This document shows, one piece after another, positions 1 through 32,700 of a DNA stretch of 64,000 nucleotides (positions within the stretch are counted from its first letter, which is position 1; each line of letters starts with the position of its first letter). The position numbers and the translations under genes were made by a program. The stretch is from Terebella lapidaria (Eukaryota > Annelida > Polychaeta > Terebellida > Terebellidae): contig OX424562.1 of NCBI GenBank assembly GCA_949152475.1, positions 23,002,209-23,066,208 of the forward strand, in the 5' to 3' direction. The notes beneath the pieces are model-generated. The model did not search any database and was not told the DNA's origin. It saw nothing but the letters and a program-made list of their open reading frames with translations.

Positions 1-65
1 TGTTTTTCTCACTGAATATCGACCTACATCAACATGTTCACCTAGTCAAGCACACATGTAGTCAC

Positions 66-19932
<19,867 letters not shown>

Positions 19933-20062
19933 TCATCGTGACTGTTTCAAGGGATGTATTTACTTGATTTGATATGGATGTGTTCATTCTATTGTTTTAT
20001 AATCTTGAATTTTCTTCATGGATTCTATCACAAAATTTGTCATCAGCCATCGAAGCGTGGTA

Positions 20063-20452
20063 CACCGAAGGATAACACATCAAATTGGCTCACCGAAGGA
20101 TAACACATCAAATTGGCTCACCGAAGGATAACACATCAAATTGGCTCACCGAAGGATAACACATCAAATTGGCTCACCGAAGGATAACACATCAAATTGG
20201 CTCACCGAAGGATAACACATCAAATTGGCTCACCGAAGGATAACACATCAAATTGGCTCCCCGAAGGATAACACATCAAATTGGCTCACCGAAGGATAAC
20301 ACATCAAATTGGCTCACCGAAGGATAACACATCAAATTGGCTCACCGAAGGATAACATATCAAATTGGCTCCCCGAAGGATAACACATCAAATTGGCTCA
20401 CCGAAGGATAACACATCAAATTGGCTCACCGAAGGATAACATATCAAATTGG
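20063..20452. repeat. 28-bp minisatellite after SMC5, about 14 copies
   Basis: The unit CACCGAAGGATAACACATCA plus AATTGGCT repeats about 14 times with very little divergence. Two point variants mark copies: CCCC for CACC (about 20259 and 20371) and CATATC for CACATC (about 20351 and 20435). Their order suggests that a block of three to four units was itself duplicated. It starts 130 bp after the SMC5 stop and probably lies in the 3' untranslated region. Confidence 0.97.
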
Positions 20453-21026
20453 ATATCGCTATATCCTAGTGAATCGATTATCATGGACTGATTTTGATAC
20501 AAATATTAAAGATAAGCTAAAACAACCAAATATGTACACCAAGGATGAAATGAAATGACTCAATCATTTATAATCATAATGGTCAACTTGATCGTACATG
20601 AAACTCTTCACATCATGATGTATCCAAATCAATTGAAGATTGAGGCTCATTGTTAAATGCCACATGCCTCCCATATAATATATAGAGTACCTAGATTTAT
20701 AGATGTGGTTTTGTAAAACCATGCTGGAAATGAAAATCGGAAAATACGTAAAAAATTCTGAATGTTTTTTTTTCTCTGTAGATAACATGAGCTGCGTTTG
20801 TTGAAGTCTGAGTTTTATGATTACAAATGGAATTTCTGCATTTGTATTCAATTTAGCATGCAGATTGTACATTCCCAATTAGATCATTCAAGTTAATAGT
20901 GCTAAAATTCTTAGGTTAGTCCTAGCTCTGCCAACATGATATATTCTGACGGTACAGAGTATACATTTGTAAATGTACACTATCTGTATGTAGAAATATA
21001 TTGTATATCCTCAGTATATTCATGGC

Positions 21027-21032
21027 AATAAA
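21027..21032 (+). terminator. Candidate polyadenylation signal for SMC5
   Basis: AATAAA in the context catggcAATAAAagat, about 1.1 kb after the SMC5 stop. If used, the 3' untranslated region includes the 28-bp minisatellite. No transcript evidence; other, weaker signals could be used. Confidence 0.4.
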
Positions 21033-23153
21033 AGATATTTTACTAAGTGTAACATTGTCTTTCTGTCGATACATCTCTCATTGTATCGCATCACTGGTAT
21101 TCAATGTACTGGGGTAGTGGTATGCATGTTAATGAGACCTGGTGCAAATTTTCATAAACTCTTTCCCAGGTTATGAGTTGAAGGTGAATAAAATTATTGG
21201 GGAACACAAACTTAGGAATTTGATTATGTGGAAATTTTCAAGACTAAATTTCAATTGCTGCTAACTGTAAAATGACTATAATTTTGGCGGTAGGGGAAAC
21301 ACTGCCAAATTGAATTGCCAAATTAACTAGATATTTGATGAGAAATGTATGTGGTATTGAAACCACCAAATTAAATCTCCTCCAAATAATGTGGAGCTCT
21401 CAACCGCCAAATTTAATAGCCGCCAAAATTAGTTATTTTACAGTAAATCATTACAACTTATATTTGCTAGTAATATGAAAATTTTACCCGTTTTGCATTT
21501 ACTAAATACATAATTCCCTTCCCATGCTACCAGCAAACCCTAGACAATTACAGAGTGGCTGTAACAGGTGCTATGGACAGGCCAGTCACCCTGCTGTAAG
21601 CCCAGTGAACTCTACTGAACCCTGACAGCTGTCCGGGGGAGAAAACCCACACCCTGACTAGAGATGATTGCGGCTGATCCCCAATACACATGGCTGAGTC
21701 TGACACATTCCATATGTCTTTGTTGTGTGTGGGAGAAGTGTTATGCCACATGATTCAACTGGGGTACTGACTGAGTGACCAGTGTTTAGTCATGCTACTT
21801 GCTGGCCTTGTGTAATACCGCTAGCAAATGCAGTTATTCAAAACTTATGGTATGCAGAGTTATTCAAAATTAGATGGTTCAGATAACCTTTTGTAGTACA
21901 TGTGCTGGTAGTTTCCCTGATAAAGCTGGGATGTTTGCCCAGTATATAAGGAAATGTCGAGACCAGTTAGACACATGTCATGCATGTAGGGGCTAGGTAT
22001 TTAGGAAAATAAATGTCCCTTGATGTGTAATCATAGTTAGGCAATCATGACATGAGATATGCCTCGTTGGCTCCAGCACTACAGGAGGCCTGACCATAGT
22101 TGGTGACTGTAATAGCATTCGTACTGCGCATTAGCACATTGGCTCAATGCATCACACAAAAAGCCCAGTCACAATTGGCTTAAAACATTGATTTAAATAA
22201 CCACTGACAGTGTTAGTCATCGGCCCATGCCATATGTTGTTGGTTCTTGGAGCTGTGCTGGCGTGCATTGAAGTCCCTGATATCAATCAATATACGGCGT
22301 CGTTGCTTCCTCCCGTGGCCTTGTAGATATAGGGCTGGGGCAGGCACAGCATATAAGCTGCTGAACATCTGGTCTGGTCTGCTTGACTGTATTAAAAATT
22401 TATTGGAACTAGATGCATCTGATTATATCTGTGATGATGCACAATTCAGCTGTGTTGATGTTTAATTCTGCCTCTGAAATCCCCCCCCCCCCCCATACCC
22501 AAACGCCTGTGTTCACAAATGTTCCAGAGATGCTTCAATGAGCCACACCTGACTTCTTGCCTCGGCTATTTGCTCGCCACGGTGACACATGTCGCACGCA
22601 GTTTTATTTATAAGCACATCTGCTGCCACAAATTTGTTATGCCTTGCAACCATTACAATGGCTTTAGCTCATGTTTAGTTGTTTGTATCGTTCCCATCGT
22701 GGATTGTAAATTGGTCGTATGCGATCGTTTTGAGGAGAGAGTACCAGTAGATTATCGTGAAAGCGGATCTTGCGTACCAAATGTTACATATCTGGATATT
22801 AAATGTGAGATCATCCTATGCAGTGCCTTGGCTTGCCTCTAGTCGTAAGCAATGGTGTCCAAACACAGCAGACACAACTGCCGCAATTGCTATTGAATTC
22901 CAATAATGTGGTCACGTTCTGCATTTGGTTGACATGCATGCCATTGTAGTCAGTGTTGTGTAATTAAGTCGGAGTAGATTGGATTACCGAATAATTTGTG
23001 TTGATCATTACACTGATGCAATGTTATTGTATGGTAATTGCATGGTGCAAAAAGTGGCTGCACTTTATGGAGTTTTGAGGATAAGGATTAATCGACGTTG
23101 CCTGGCCAAATGTGTTTGAAATATGGCCATCTTGGATATTGAAGTCCTTCAGA
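21033..23153. other. Intergenic region between SMC5 and the PDZD2-like gene
   Basis: Mostly AT-rich, with no recognised exon. A poly-C run of 14 lies at 22481-22494. The region must contain the promoter and 5' leader of the downstream gene unless further 5' exons exist. No clear core promoter motif was seen. Confidence 0.5.
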
Positions 23154-23701
23154 ATGGCGACTTTACCGAGAAAATTACCGGACTATGAGCGTAAACGGTC
23201 AGCGTTTGCTGATCAGAAGTCTTACTCCTTGGAAGACCTCACGTCAGTGCCAGCGGAATACCATTCTACGAATGTCATCCAACAAAATGGTTACCATAGC
23301 AACCACACCCATGGATACCAGAGTACTGATGATATATACGATGAGCGATACAGTCATTACAGTAGTGAACAAAACTTGTCGATAGACACAAACGGCAAGA
23401 AAAATGCGCCGCCAAAACCGCCAAGACGAGATGTTGTCTTTCTCGTGGACTACTTCTTTGATCCACGGAGCTCAGACTTGGGCATTATCTTGACCTCAGG
23501 ACGCCTGGAGCGGCCATTATGGGGTCGAGAGGTCAAAGGTCATGGACTGACGTTCCGACGCAAGCGGACTGGGCGATGCATCATGGTCCAAGAGGTGGCG
23601 CCGGCGTCAATCTCGAAACAAGATGGCCGCCTGAAGGATGGGGACGAACTTTTGGCAATCAACGGGCACGTCATGGAAGCCGTCTCCTTGGATACTGCCA
23701 G
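23154..23701 (+). CDS. PDZD2: PDZD2-like exon 1: N-terminus and most of PDZ1
   Basis: ATG at 23154 has a fair context (agaATGg) and reads [16 protein letters not shown]. An in-frame ATG at 23112 would add 14 residues. A tyrosine/serine-rich region is followed by APPKPPRRD, a possible SH3 ligand, then PDZ1 from [12 protein letters not shown]1 has a long basic insertion ([18 protein letters not shown]) between its early strands; human PDZD2 has a similar insertion, which supports orthology. [15 protein letters not shown] is the carboxylate-loop side. The exon ends in phase 2. Confidence 0.85.
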
Positions 23702-26700
23702 GTAACTATTATTAGGATGTTGAATATCTGTAAATATATATTGGGGATAAGTTTAATAAATTACAACCTAATTCATATTATACAAATATTGGATGATGGG
23801 GAGTCCAATACAGAGTTTACGGGATTCAGAAAAGTTATATTGGACGAGGCGCAGCCGAGTCCAATATAGCTTTTCTGAATCCCGTAAACTCTGTATTGGA
23901 TGACCAGCATCCAATCTTTGCTATATTATTAACAACACGCTGTTTGTAACAACCACGCTGATTGGCTGTTTTCGCGTCACCGTCCAATATACGCAATCCC
24001 ATATACATGACTCGGATCCAATATACTTTTCTTTCGAGGAACAGACAAGCTGATTGGTTGAGGCGACCGCGCTGTCCGATACACAAATGCAATATACCAT
24101 TTCAGGATCCAACATACATAATTTGGGAGTGACACGTGGTACAAATAAACCAATCAGAGAAGATGATTCGTGCCAAGTTAATAATATATAACTATAATTA
24201 GTTTTCTTCGAAATATTCTGAAAAATTTATTATTAACAGAATCCTTGTTAACTATTATTGTATCCCCCGAACAAAGTTCGGCGGATACTATGGATTTACG
24301 ATCGTCGCGCCGCCGCCGCCGCCGCCGCCGCCGCGTCCGCGTCCGCAGACACTTTCTTGTGAACGCGCTACAGCTTACAAATCTGAACCGATTTTGATAA
24401 TATTTTATATGGACATGACTTATGGTGAGATCTCAACACCTATCGATTTTGGTTGCCATAGCAACCAAAATAGCCGATTGGCATAACATTTTGTGCTCAA
24501 ATTAGCCTGTTTAACACACATGGGTTGTGAACGCTCTACGGGTGGGAGTTTTCGATGAATGATGATGAAATCGCACAGGCTCAATGAGAATGACCATCAC
24601 ACGAAACCTATTGTTTTTCAAAATGATCGAATAAATATTAATAAGTTTGAGAGGTTAACTTATTACAACAACTAAAATGCCTACTTTGACATGTGTGATC
24701 ACTCCAATAACCTGTACTATGAAAGCAAATTGCACTGGATTCTTGTTCAGAATACAGAACTGATGTTTTTGGTGAAAACAGAACAATATTACTAAATAAG
24801 TTAACATTGGTTTTACTAGTTAAGTCTATTATTGACCACAATAAAAATAGTTAAGATGAGAAACATTTATTATTGAGCTCAACAAGGTAAAGGTTTTGTC
24901 CAGTAGAGATTTCACAGGTGTAACCAAATAAGTTAACATTATTTTCACTAGTTAAGTCTATTATTGACCACAATAAAAATAGTTAAGACAAGAAACATTT
25001 ATTATTGGGCTCAACAAGGTAAAGCTTCTGTGCAGTAGAGATTTCATGGCTGTAGCCGAATAAGTTAACATCATTTTTACTAGTTAAGTCTATTAATGAC
25101 CTCAAGAAAAATAGTTAAGACAAGAAACATTTATTATTGAGCTCAACAATTTAAAAGTTTTGTCCAGTAGAGATTTCATGGGTGTAACCGGATAAGTTAA
25201 CATTATTTTTACCATTAAAGTCAATTTTTACTTTGAATTTCAACTTGAAACCAAGTTTGGCACATATTATGAATTAAAATATAATTTATGGTGAAAAAAT
25301 CGATCTGGCTCCAATTTCGTCATCGTGAAATGCAGTTTCGGTAAACGTTTACTTGAATTTCAGCTCGAAACCAAGTTTGGCACATAATTATTATGAATTA
25401 AAATTTAAATTATGGTGAAAAGTTTGATCTTGCTCCTATTTCGTCATCTTGAAATGTAGTTTTGGTCAACTTTTACTTTGAATTTCAACTTGGAACCAAG
25501 TTTGGCATATAGTATGAGTTGAAATATAACTTATGGTGAAAAGTTCGATCTGGCTCCAATTTAGTAATCTTGAAATGCAGTTTTTGTCAACTTTTGCTTG
25601 AATTTCAACTTGGAATCAAGTTTGTCAAATATTCTGAGTTGAAGTATAACTTTAGGTGAAAACTTTTATCTGGCTGTAATTTCGTTATTTTATCGAATAT
25701 GTCGAAATGGAAATTCGTATGCAGTGATTTTAGTGGTGATCTTGAATTCGACCTTCAATAAGCTTGAAAGGTTTCACACTCACAATGTACATCAGTGATA
25801 TATTTGGGGCAACAGGGATGATAGGGCTACGGGGGATACACCCAAGCGGTCGTAGGCGACCGGAAGCATCTAGTTGAGTATATCATTGAAATTGGTCCAT
25901 ATTCTGCTTTGAAATATATTGATGAACATTTTGTGCTGTGTGCATCTCAATGACCCATTTATTGTATCCCCCGAACAAAGTTCGGCGGATACTATGGATT
26001 TGGCTTCGTCGTCCGCGTCCGCATCCGCGTCCGTGTCCGCGTCCGCGTCCGCAGAGATTTTCTTGTGAACGCGCTACAGGCCGCAATTCTCACCCGATCA
26101 CCATTATTTTTTGCATAATGGTAAGATCCCGACACCAATCGATTTTGGTTGCCGTGGCAACTGAATTGGTCGTTTGGGGACACATTTTGCATTGAAAACA
26201 GCCTGTTTGAGACACATGGCTTGTGAACGCGCTACAGGCCGCAATTCTCACCCGATCACCATTATTTTTTGCAGGCACATATATTATGGTAAGATCCCGA
26301 CACCAATCGATTTTGGTTGCCGTGGCAACTGAATTGGTCGTTTGGGGACACATTTTGCATTGAAAACAGCCTGTTTGAGACACATGGCTTGTGAGCGCTC
26401 TACAGATGGCAATTTTTGACGAATCTCGATAATATTTGGAAGTGTTGTTGGGAAGGGCTGTCACACGAAACCAATCGTTTTTTAGAATGATCATGTAAAT
26501 ATTAATATGTTAACAGCCTAACTTATTACAGAATTTTGAAATATCCATTTTGACATGTACGATCATTCCAATAGCCTGTACAATGGAAGGTAATGACACT
26601 GGTTTCTTGTTCAGAATGGAGAACTGAAGTTTTCAGTGAAAACAGGACAATATTACTGAATAAGTTAACATTAGTTTTACTAGTTGAGTCTATTATTGTC

Positions 26701-29700
26701 CACAATAAAATAGTTAAGACGAGAAACGTTTATTATCAGGCTCAACAAGGTAAAGGTTTTGTCCAGTACAGATTTCATGGGTGTAACTGAATAAGTTAAC
26801 ATTATTTTTAATAGTTAAGTCTATTATTGACCACAATAAAAATAGTTAAGACAAGAAATATTTATTATTAACCTCAACAAGGTAAATGTTTTGTCCAGTA
26901 CAAATTTCATTGGTGTAACCGAATAAGTTACATTATTTTTACTAGTTAGGTCTATTATTGACCACAATAAAAATAGTTAAGTCTATTATTGACCACAATA
27001 AAAATAGTTAAGATGAGAAATATTTATTAGTAAGCTCAACAAGGTGAAAGTATGTCCAGTACAGATTTCATGGGAGTACTGAATAAGTTAACATTATTTT
27101 TACTAGTTTAGTCTATTATTGACCACAATAAAAAATAGTTGGGACAAGAAATATTTATTATTGGGCTCAACAAGGTAAAGATTCTGTCCAGTAGACATTT
27201 TATGTCTGTAACCAAATAAGTTAACATTTTTTTTGCTAGTTAAGTCTATTATTGACCTCAATAAAAATAGTTAAGATGAGAAACAATTATTATTGAGTTC
27301 AACAAGGTTAAGATTTTGTCCGGTAGAAATTTCTGGGTGTAACCGAATAAGTTAACTTTATTTTTACATGTTAAGTCTATTATTGACCACAATGAAAATA
27401 GTTAAGACAAGAAATATTTATTATTGGGCTCAACAAGGTGAAGGCTTTGTCCAGTAGAGATTTTATGGCTGTGATCAAATAAGTTAACATTATTTTTTTT
27501 GCTAGTTAAGTCTATTATTGATCACAATAGCTTTTTATGAAAACATTGATCAACTTTTACTTTGAATTTCAACTTGAGACCATGTTTGGCACAAATTATG
27601 AGTTAAAATATAACTTATGGTGAAAAATTCGATCTGGCTCCAATTTCGTCATCTTGAAATGCAGTTTTGGTCAACTTTTACTTTGAATTTCAACTTGAAA
27701 GCATGTTTGGCACATATTATAAGTCGAAATATAACTTATGGTGAAAAGTTCAATCTGGCTCCATTTTCGTCATCTTGAAATGCAGTTTTGGTCAATTTTT
27801 AGTTTGAATTTCAACTTGAAACCAAGTTTGGCACATATTATGAGTTAAAATATAACTTATGATGAAAAGTTCGATCTGGCTCCAATTTCTTCATCTTGAA
27901 ATGCAGTTTTGGTAAACTTTTAGCTTGAATTTCAACTTGAAACCAAGTTTGGCACATATTATGAGTTAAAATATAACTTATGACGAAAAGTTCTATCTGG
28001 CTCCAATTTCGTCATCTTGAAATGCAGTTTCGGTCAACTTTTACATTGAATTTCAACTTAATACCAAGTTTGGCACATATTATGAGTTGAAATATGACTC
28101 ATGGCGAAAAGTTTGATCTGGCTCCAATTTGTCATCTTGAAATGCAGTTTTGGTCAACTTTTAGTTTGAATTCCAACTTGAAATCAAGTTGGGCAGGTAT
28201 TATGAGTTAAAATATAACTCATGACGAAAAGTTTGATCTGGCTCCAATTTTGTCATCTTGAAATGCAGTTTTGATTAACTTTTACTTTGAATTTAAATTT
28301 GAAACCATGTTTGGCACATACATGTATTATGAGTCGAAATATAAATTATGGTGAGAAGTTCAATCTGGCTCCAATTTTGTCATCTTGAAATGCATTTTTG
28401 GTCAAATTTTACTTTGAATTTCAACTTGGAACCAAGTTTGTAAAATATTCAGAGGTGAAATATAAATAGGTGAAAAGATTGATCTATCTGTATTTTCGTT
28501 AATTTATCAAACATGTCGAATGGAAATTCATATAAAGAGATTTCAGTGGTGATTTTGAATTCGACCTTCAATAACCTCGGAAAATCAGTGCAGCAATTTG
28601 GTGGGGAAAAGAAAACAGTTGTGACTTGAGATTTAACATTTCTCTGGTAATCTTTTGTAGCCCTTTCTCTAGTTTTTCACACTTGACAGTGATATATTTG
28701 GGGCAACAGAGATGATAGGGCTACGGGGGATACACCCAAGCGGTCGTAGGCGACCGGAAGCGTCTAGTTGTATGTAAATTGCCATTCTTTCCAACCATAA
28801 GAAAATGTACTGTACAGTTAGAGTAATATATCTAGCCAAATATGCCAATTTTGAAATAATTGTTGACTGATTTGGTGCACCATGGACTTTAGAATTCCAT
28901 GGGCAGATGGCTGACTTGGAATGGCTCGTTAGATTGATGTGAAAGTAATAGCTACATGTATGAGTTTCAGCTGCTAGAATTATTTTTGCAGGAAAATATT
29001 GTGCCTGTTCAGGTCCATAATAAGTCGTTGGTATCAGAATATCTGCAGTGAATTGCCATGCAATAATAATATAATTGCATGCATACAGATGTACATTTTG
29101 TTGTATTGTTTAGGTGTCCTCATCTTGTTTTCTTCACTGATGGGAAAATAACTTCCCAGGACCGATATATTATGGACGCATACCACTTGTAGCACACGTT
29201 AATTAAACGTAAGATTGGTTGAGTGTAGATGCGGGCGTGAGCAAAGATTGGTCTCCACCCTGTATTTACTGGGACAACTTGCCATCGCCCTAACGACTGA
29301 TAACTAAAGTGACCAGTGGCAACTGTGGTGTGATTGTCATCGAAAAACGCAGTTATAAAATGCTAATGGTCGTGCTGTCATGGACAACAGCTTGTCGCGG
29401 ACCTGACCCGTTGTCACGGTTTCAGGCGTGATGGTCCTGTTTTTTCCCATCCGTCGACAATTAGTTATCAATAGACTGTCCAATACCTTGGGAAAACCCT
29501 TCTCCTCATGATAATAAAGTACAATTTGACAAATGTTCTTTGTGACGGAACGTCCATGAAACATGAACAAGGACAATTTCCTAGGACACACTGGAAGATG
29601 ATACATGTTTTTGGCTGCTATCAGATCATTCAGGAATTCGGTATGTACTGTACATGTATCTTGTATTTCACATTTTAATCAACTGATCAAACACTTGAAG

Positions 29701-32700
29701 AAGGTATTTGATGCTGTGTAGATAAGTATGTATCTTCCTGTTCCAAAGTATATTCCAAATACCTGAAATTAATTCGTTATCATGCTCTCTGATCTAATTT
29801 GCCTGCGGGTGCATACAAGCATAACAATGGGGTCCAAAATTGAAAAGATACCCTATTACGCGATGCCACTGACAAGTTAGGGGCATCACTATCCATTGAA
29901 TTCCCCAGGGGCAGACAGATAGAAGCTCATACAAAGCATGTGCTGGGCCATTCATTAGGGGCCTGTGATGAAGTTTTGGATGAGTCTGGTTCCTATAACG
30001 GGTCTGACTGGCGATGGACCTGACTACAAAAGCGTGGTCGGAGATAGCAGAACACTCGATCACGCCTGGCTTGGCTCGTGGTCACGGCCTGACGAACAAC
30101 CATGTACCCGCGGCCGCGTGTGCTATGGCTCCACTTCTTTGACCCCTTGTGGTTATTTTGTTGGTTCTCAGAGGGGGAGGGGGGGGGGCCCTAGTTTGGG
30201 AGAGGTGGGTGTTGTGGACCCCAGACAATGATATTAAATAGATGTCCTCACGTAGATTCGTGCGGACATGAAATCTCTGACATGTCAACAAAAGATCGAC
30301 CTTGGTTTTTGCATACCACAAAACTTACAACAAGTGACTTGATCCATCAGTCGGTCAACATCTATCTCAAGTGCCTAGACCTCTAAACATGCTGAAGGAC
30401 TTACAGTAGCTGGACATTCACTTCACTATACTGACTCACTAGTGGGCGTGCTAGTCCTGTGCTTTGCATGGACGTCCTGAAGAGGAGACACGTGCGCAGA
30501 ATTACTGGATAAATACATAGCCAATCAAGCGTGACCATTGACAATCAATCGCTGTAACATCAAGGCTTGTTACATTGATACAGCGTGAGACAAATTGCAA
30601 CAAATCACTGATTGAATTAGGCTGGAATACGCAGGAAAACATCCATTTGTATCTTTGGATTTACATGTGTAACATATTTATTGATTTGACCAAATTGATT
30701 ATCAATGTTTATGGAAAGTTGTTGATTGGGAACATCGTTCGTGTGAATGTGCTCTATGACCCAAATTATGTCCGCAATATGAACAGCAAAGCACATCGTC
30801 ATGTTTCGACGCATCAAAAACATTCGGGTTGCAGAGTGAGCGCACATTATCGTGTTGCGTGTTTGATGGTTTGATGACCATAATAATGGAGTAATAAACG
30901 GTAACGAGATGAGTTTTTGGTGACCGAAGGCGACTGAAAACAGCCAAACAGCGAAGTGCGATAGTTTGAGGAAGCACAGGATCGTTTACCATTAGAGGAT
31001 AAAATAAATATGTTGCGGAAAAAGAAAAAGTAAGTTCCTGGTGTTAATGTGAATTCCTGATATATCTTGCATGTTGAACACATGTGAATTATTAGAGTTA
31101 ATATTTGCACATTGAATAGAAGAATGAAGTGTATATATATGATGAAAACTACTTTACATTAAAACTGCACTAGCAGTCATGCTTAATATTGAAGGTCTCC
31201 GTTTAATACAGGTTATCATTAAACTGCAATAGTGCTGTTATCTGTACCATGCCTGAAACATATATTTCACAAAATAATCTGGTGTGTGCTTACACCTTCC
31301 GTCAAGCTGGTCACTTACTGAAACAGTAAATTGTTTCACCCAGATAATAAAGTGATATGTCTATGATCTTGGTTAGATTTTTGCATCACATTTAATGAGT
31401 TTTAAATCAATGGTGTTTCTACATGACTGGTCCATCTATCATGACACCAGCTGTAGGGTAATGCGAGTAAATACATGTGGGATTGTCTTACACCGTGCCT
31501 TTGTGGGGAAAGATAGGGCGCCTTAGCGAGGGCTCATCATTTGATAAATTGTGGTATTGAAATTGAATGTGTGTTATCACAATGTATAAAGATATGAAAT
31601 TGTCTGCTGAACGGAACATAACATTTGATCTGGCTGCTTTTCAAATATTTCCTGTTCTGATAATTGTATTCGTGGGAAATCAGTGCTTTTTTGAAAAGTG
31701 GAACAAGGATACAGTCTTCCTGTCCAACATCGATTCTCTATCTTTTAATATTTTGCCTTGGATAATTGCCTTGCTGACTTTGGAACTACTTTGTTTGCCC
31801 TCTGACACAGGTGGATCCTGAGTGAGGCGAGTCGGTCGGGGGAGGTACACCTGGCTGCGGTACGACCTCGGCGTGGCTCCCTAGTCACAGAGGACGGGGA
31901 CAGCTCTGTGGCTGCGTACCTGGCTCTGTACCGGGAGGAACACCAACAACAGCCACCGTCGCAGCAGGCGGCGTCTGGTCCAGACCAGCAGGGCAATAAA
32001 CGGGCATCCCAGGGTGAAGTCCCCCAGGTAACTAAGCGACAGGCACCCGCGGTGCCCACCAAAGCCCCAGTTGGCATGGCGATGGTGGGGCAGGGTAGTG
32101 GTGGGCGTGCTTTGCAGTATAGATCGTGGCATGGTGATGGATGTACTGTGAGTGATGGTGCAGGTGGTGCCGTGCATGGTGCCATGGCCCAAGGTGCTAT
32201 ACATAAGGACCATGTAGACCCAGATCAAAGTAAGGATACACATCCTAGTCATGATAATCAAAGTGGTAGTGTAGGTGCTTCATCATCAAAAAGACGGATA
32301 ACTTTTACGGAAGACGTGGACGTTCCTGCCAAACACAAGGTGATACCTCCACCGCGGCCTAAAAGTGGACCACCACCGCGACCCAAAAGCATGGCTCCTA
32401 CTCATCCAGTTGCCATGGCGACAAACGAAGCAACAGCAAATTCGGAAATAAAGATGGAACTGGCAAAGGACAAGCAAAAGGTGACAAAAAGCCTTTCTCA
32501 GCCTGTGTCTGGTGCCTCACATCCCTCAGCTAATGGTGGATTAGAGACTGATGCCTCGGGGGTACAGCATCGAGTGATACACCACACCCAATCAAATACT
32601 CCATCCAAGAGATCATCTAGTGTGGAGGGTACAGACAGTAGCAGTCATAAAGCATTGAGTGTGGGACAGGCACCAAAACCTAAGATACGGATGACAAGGT

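Noticed and set aside
20063..20452. 28-bp repeats resembling a CRISPR array by unit length
   Set aside because: The units follow one another directly with no spacers; it is a minisatellite.
23112..23153. Upstream in-frame ATG for the PDZD2-like protein
   Set aside because: The ATG at 23154 has a better context and the extra 14 residues (FEIWPSWILKSFR) look like untranslated leader; it cannot be excluded.
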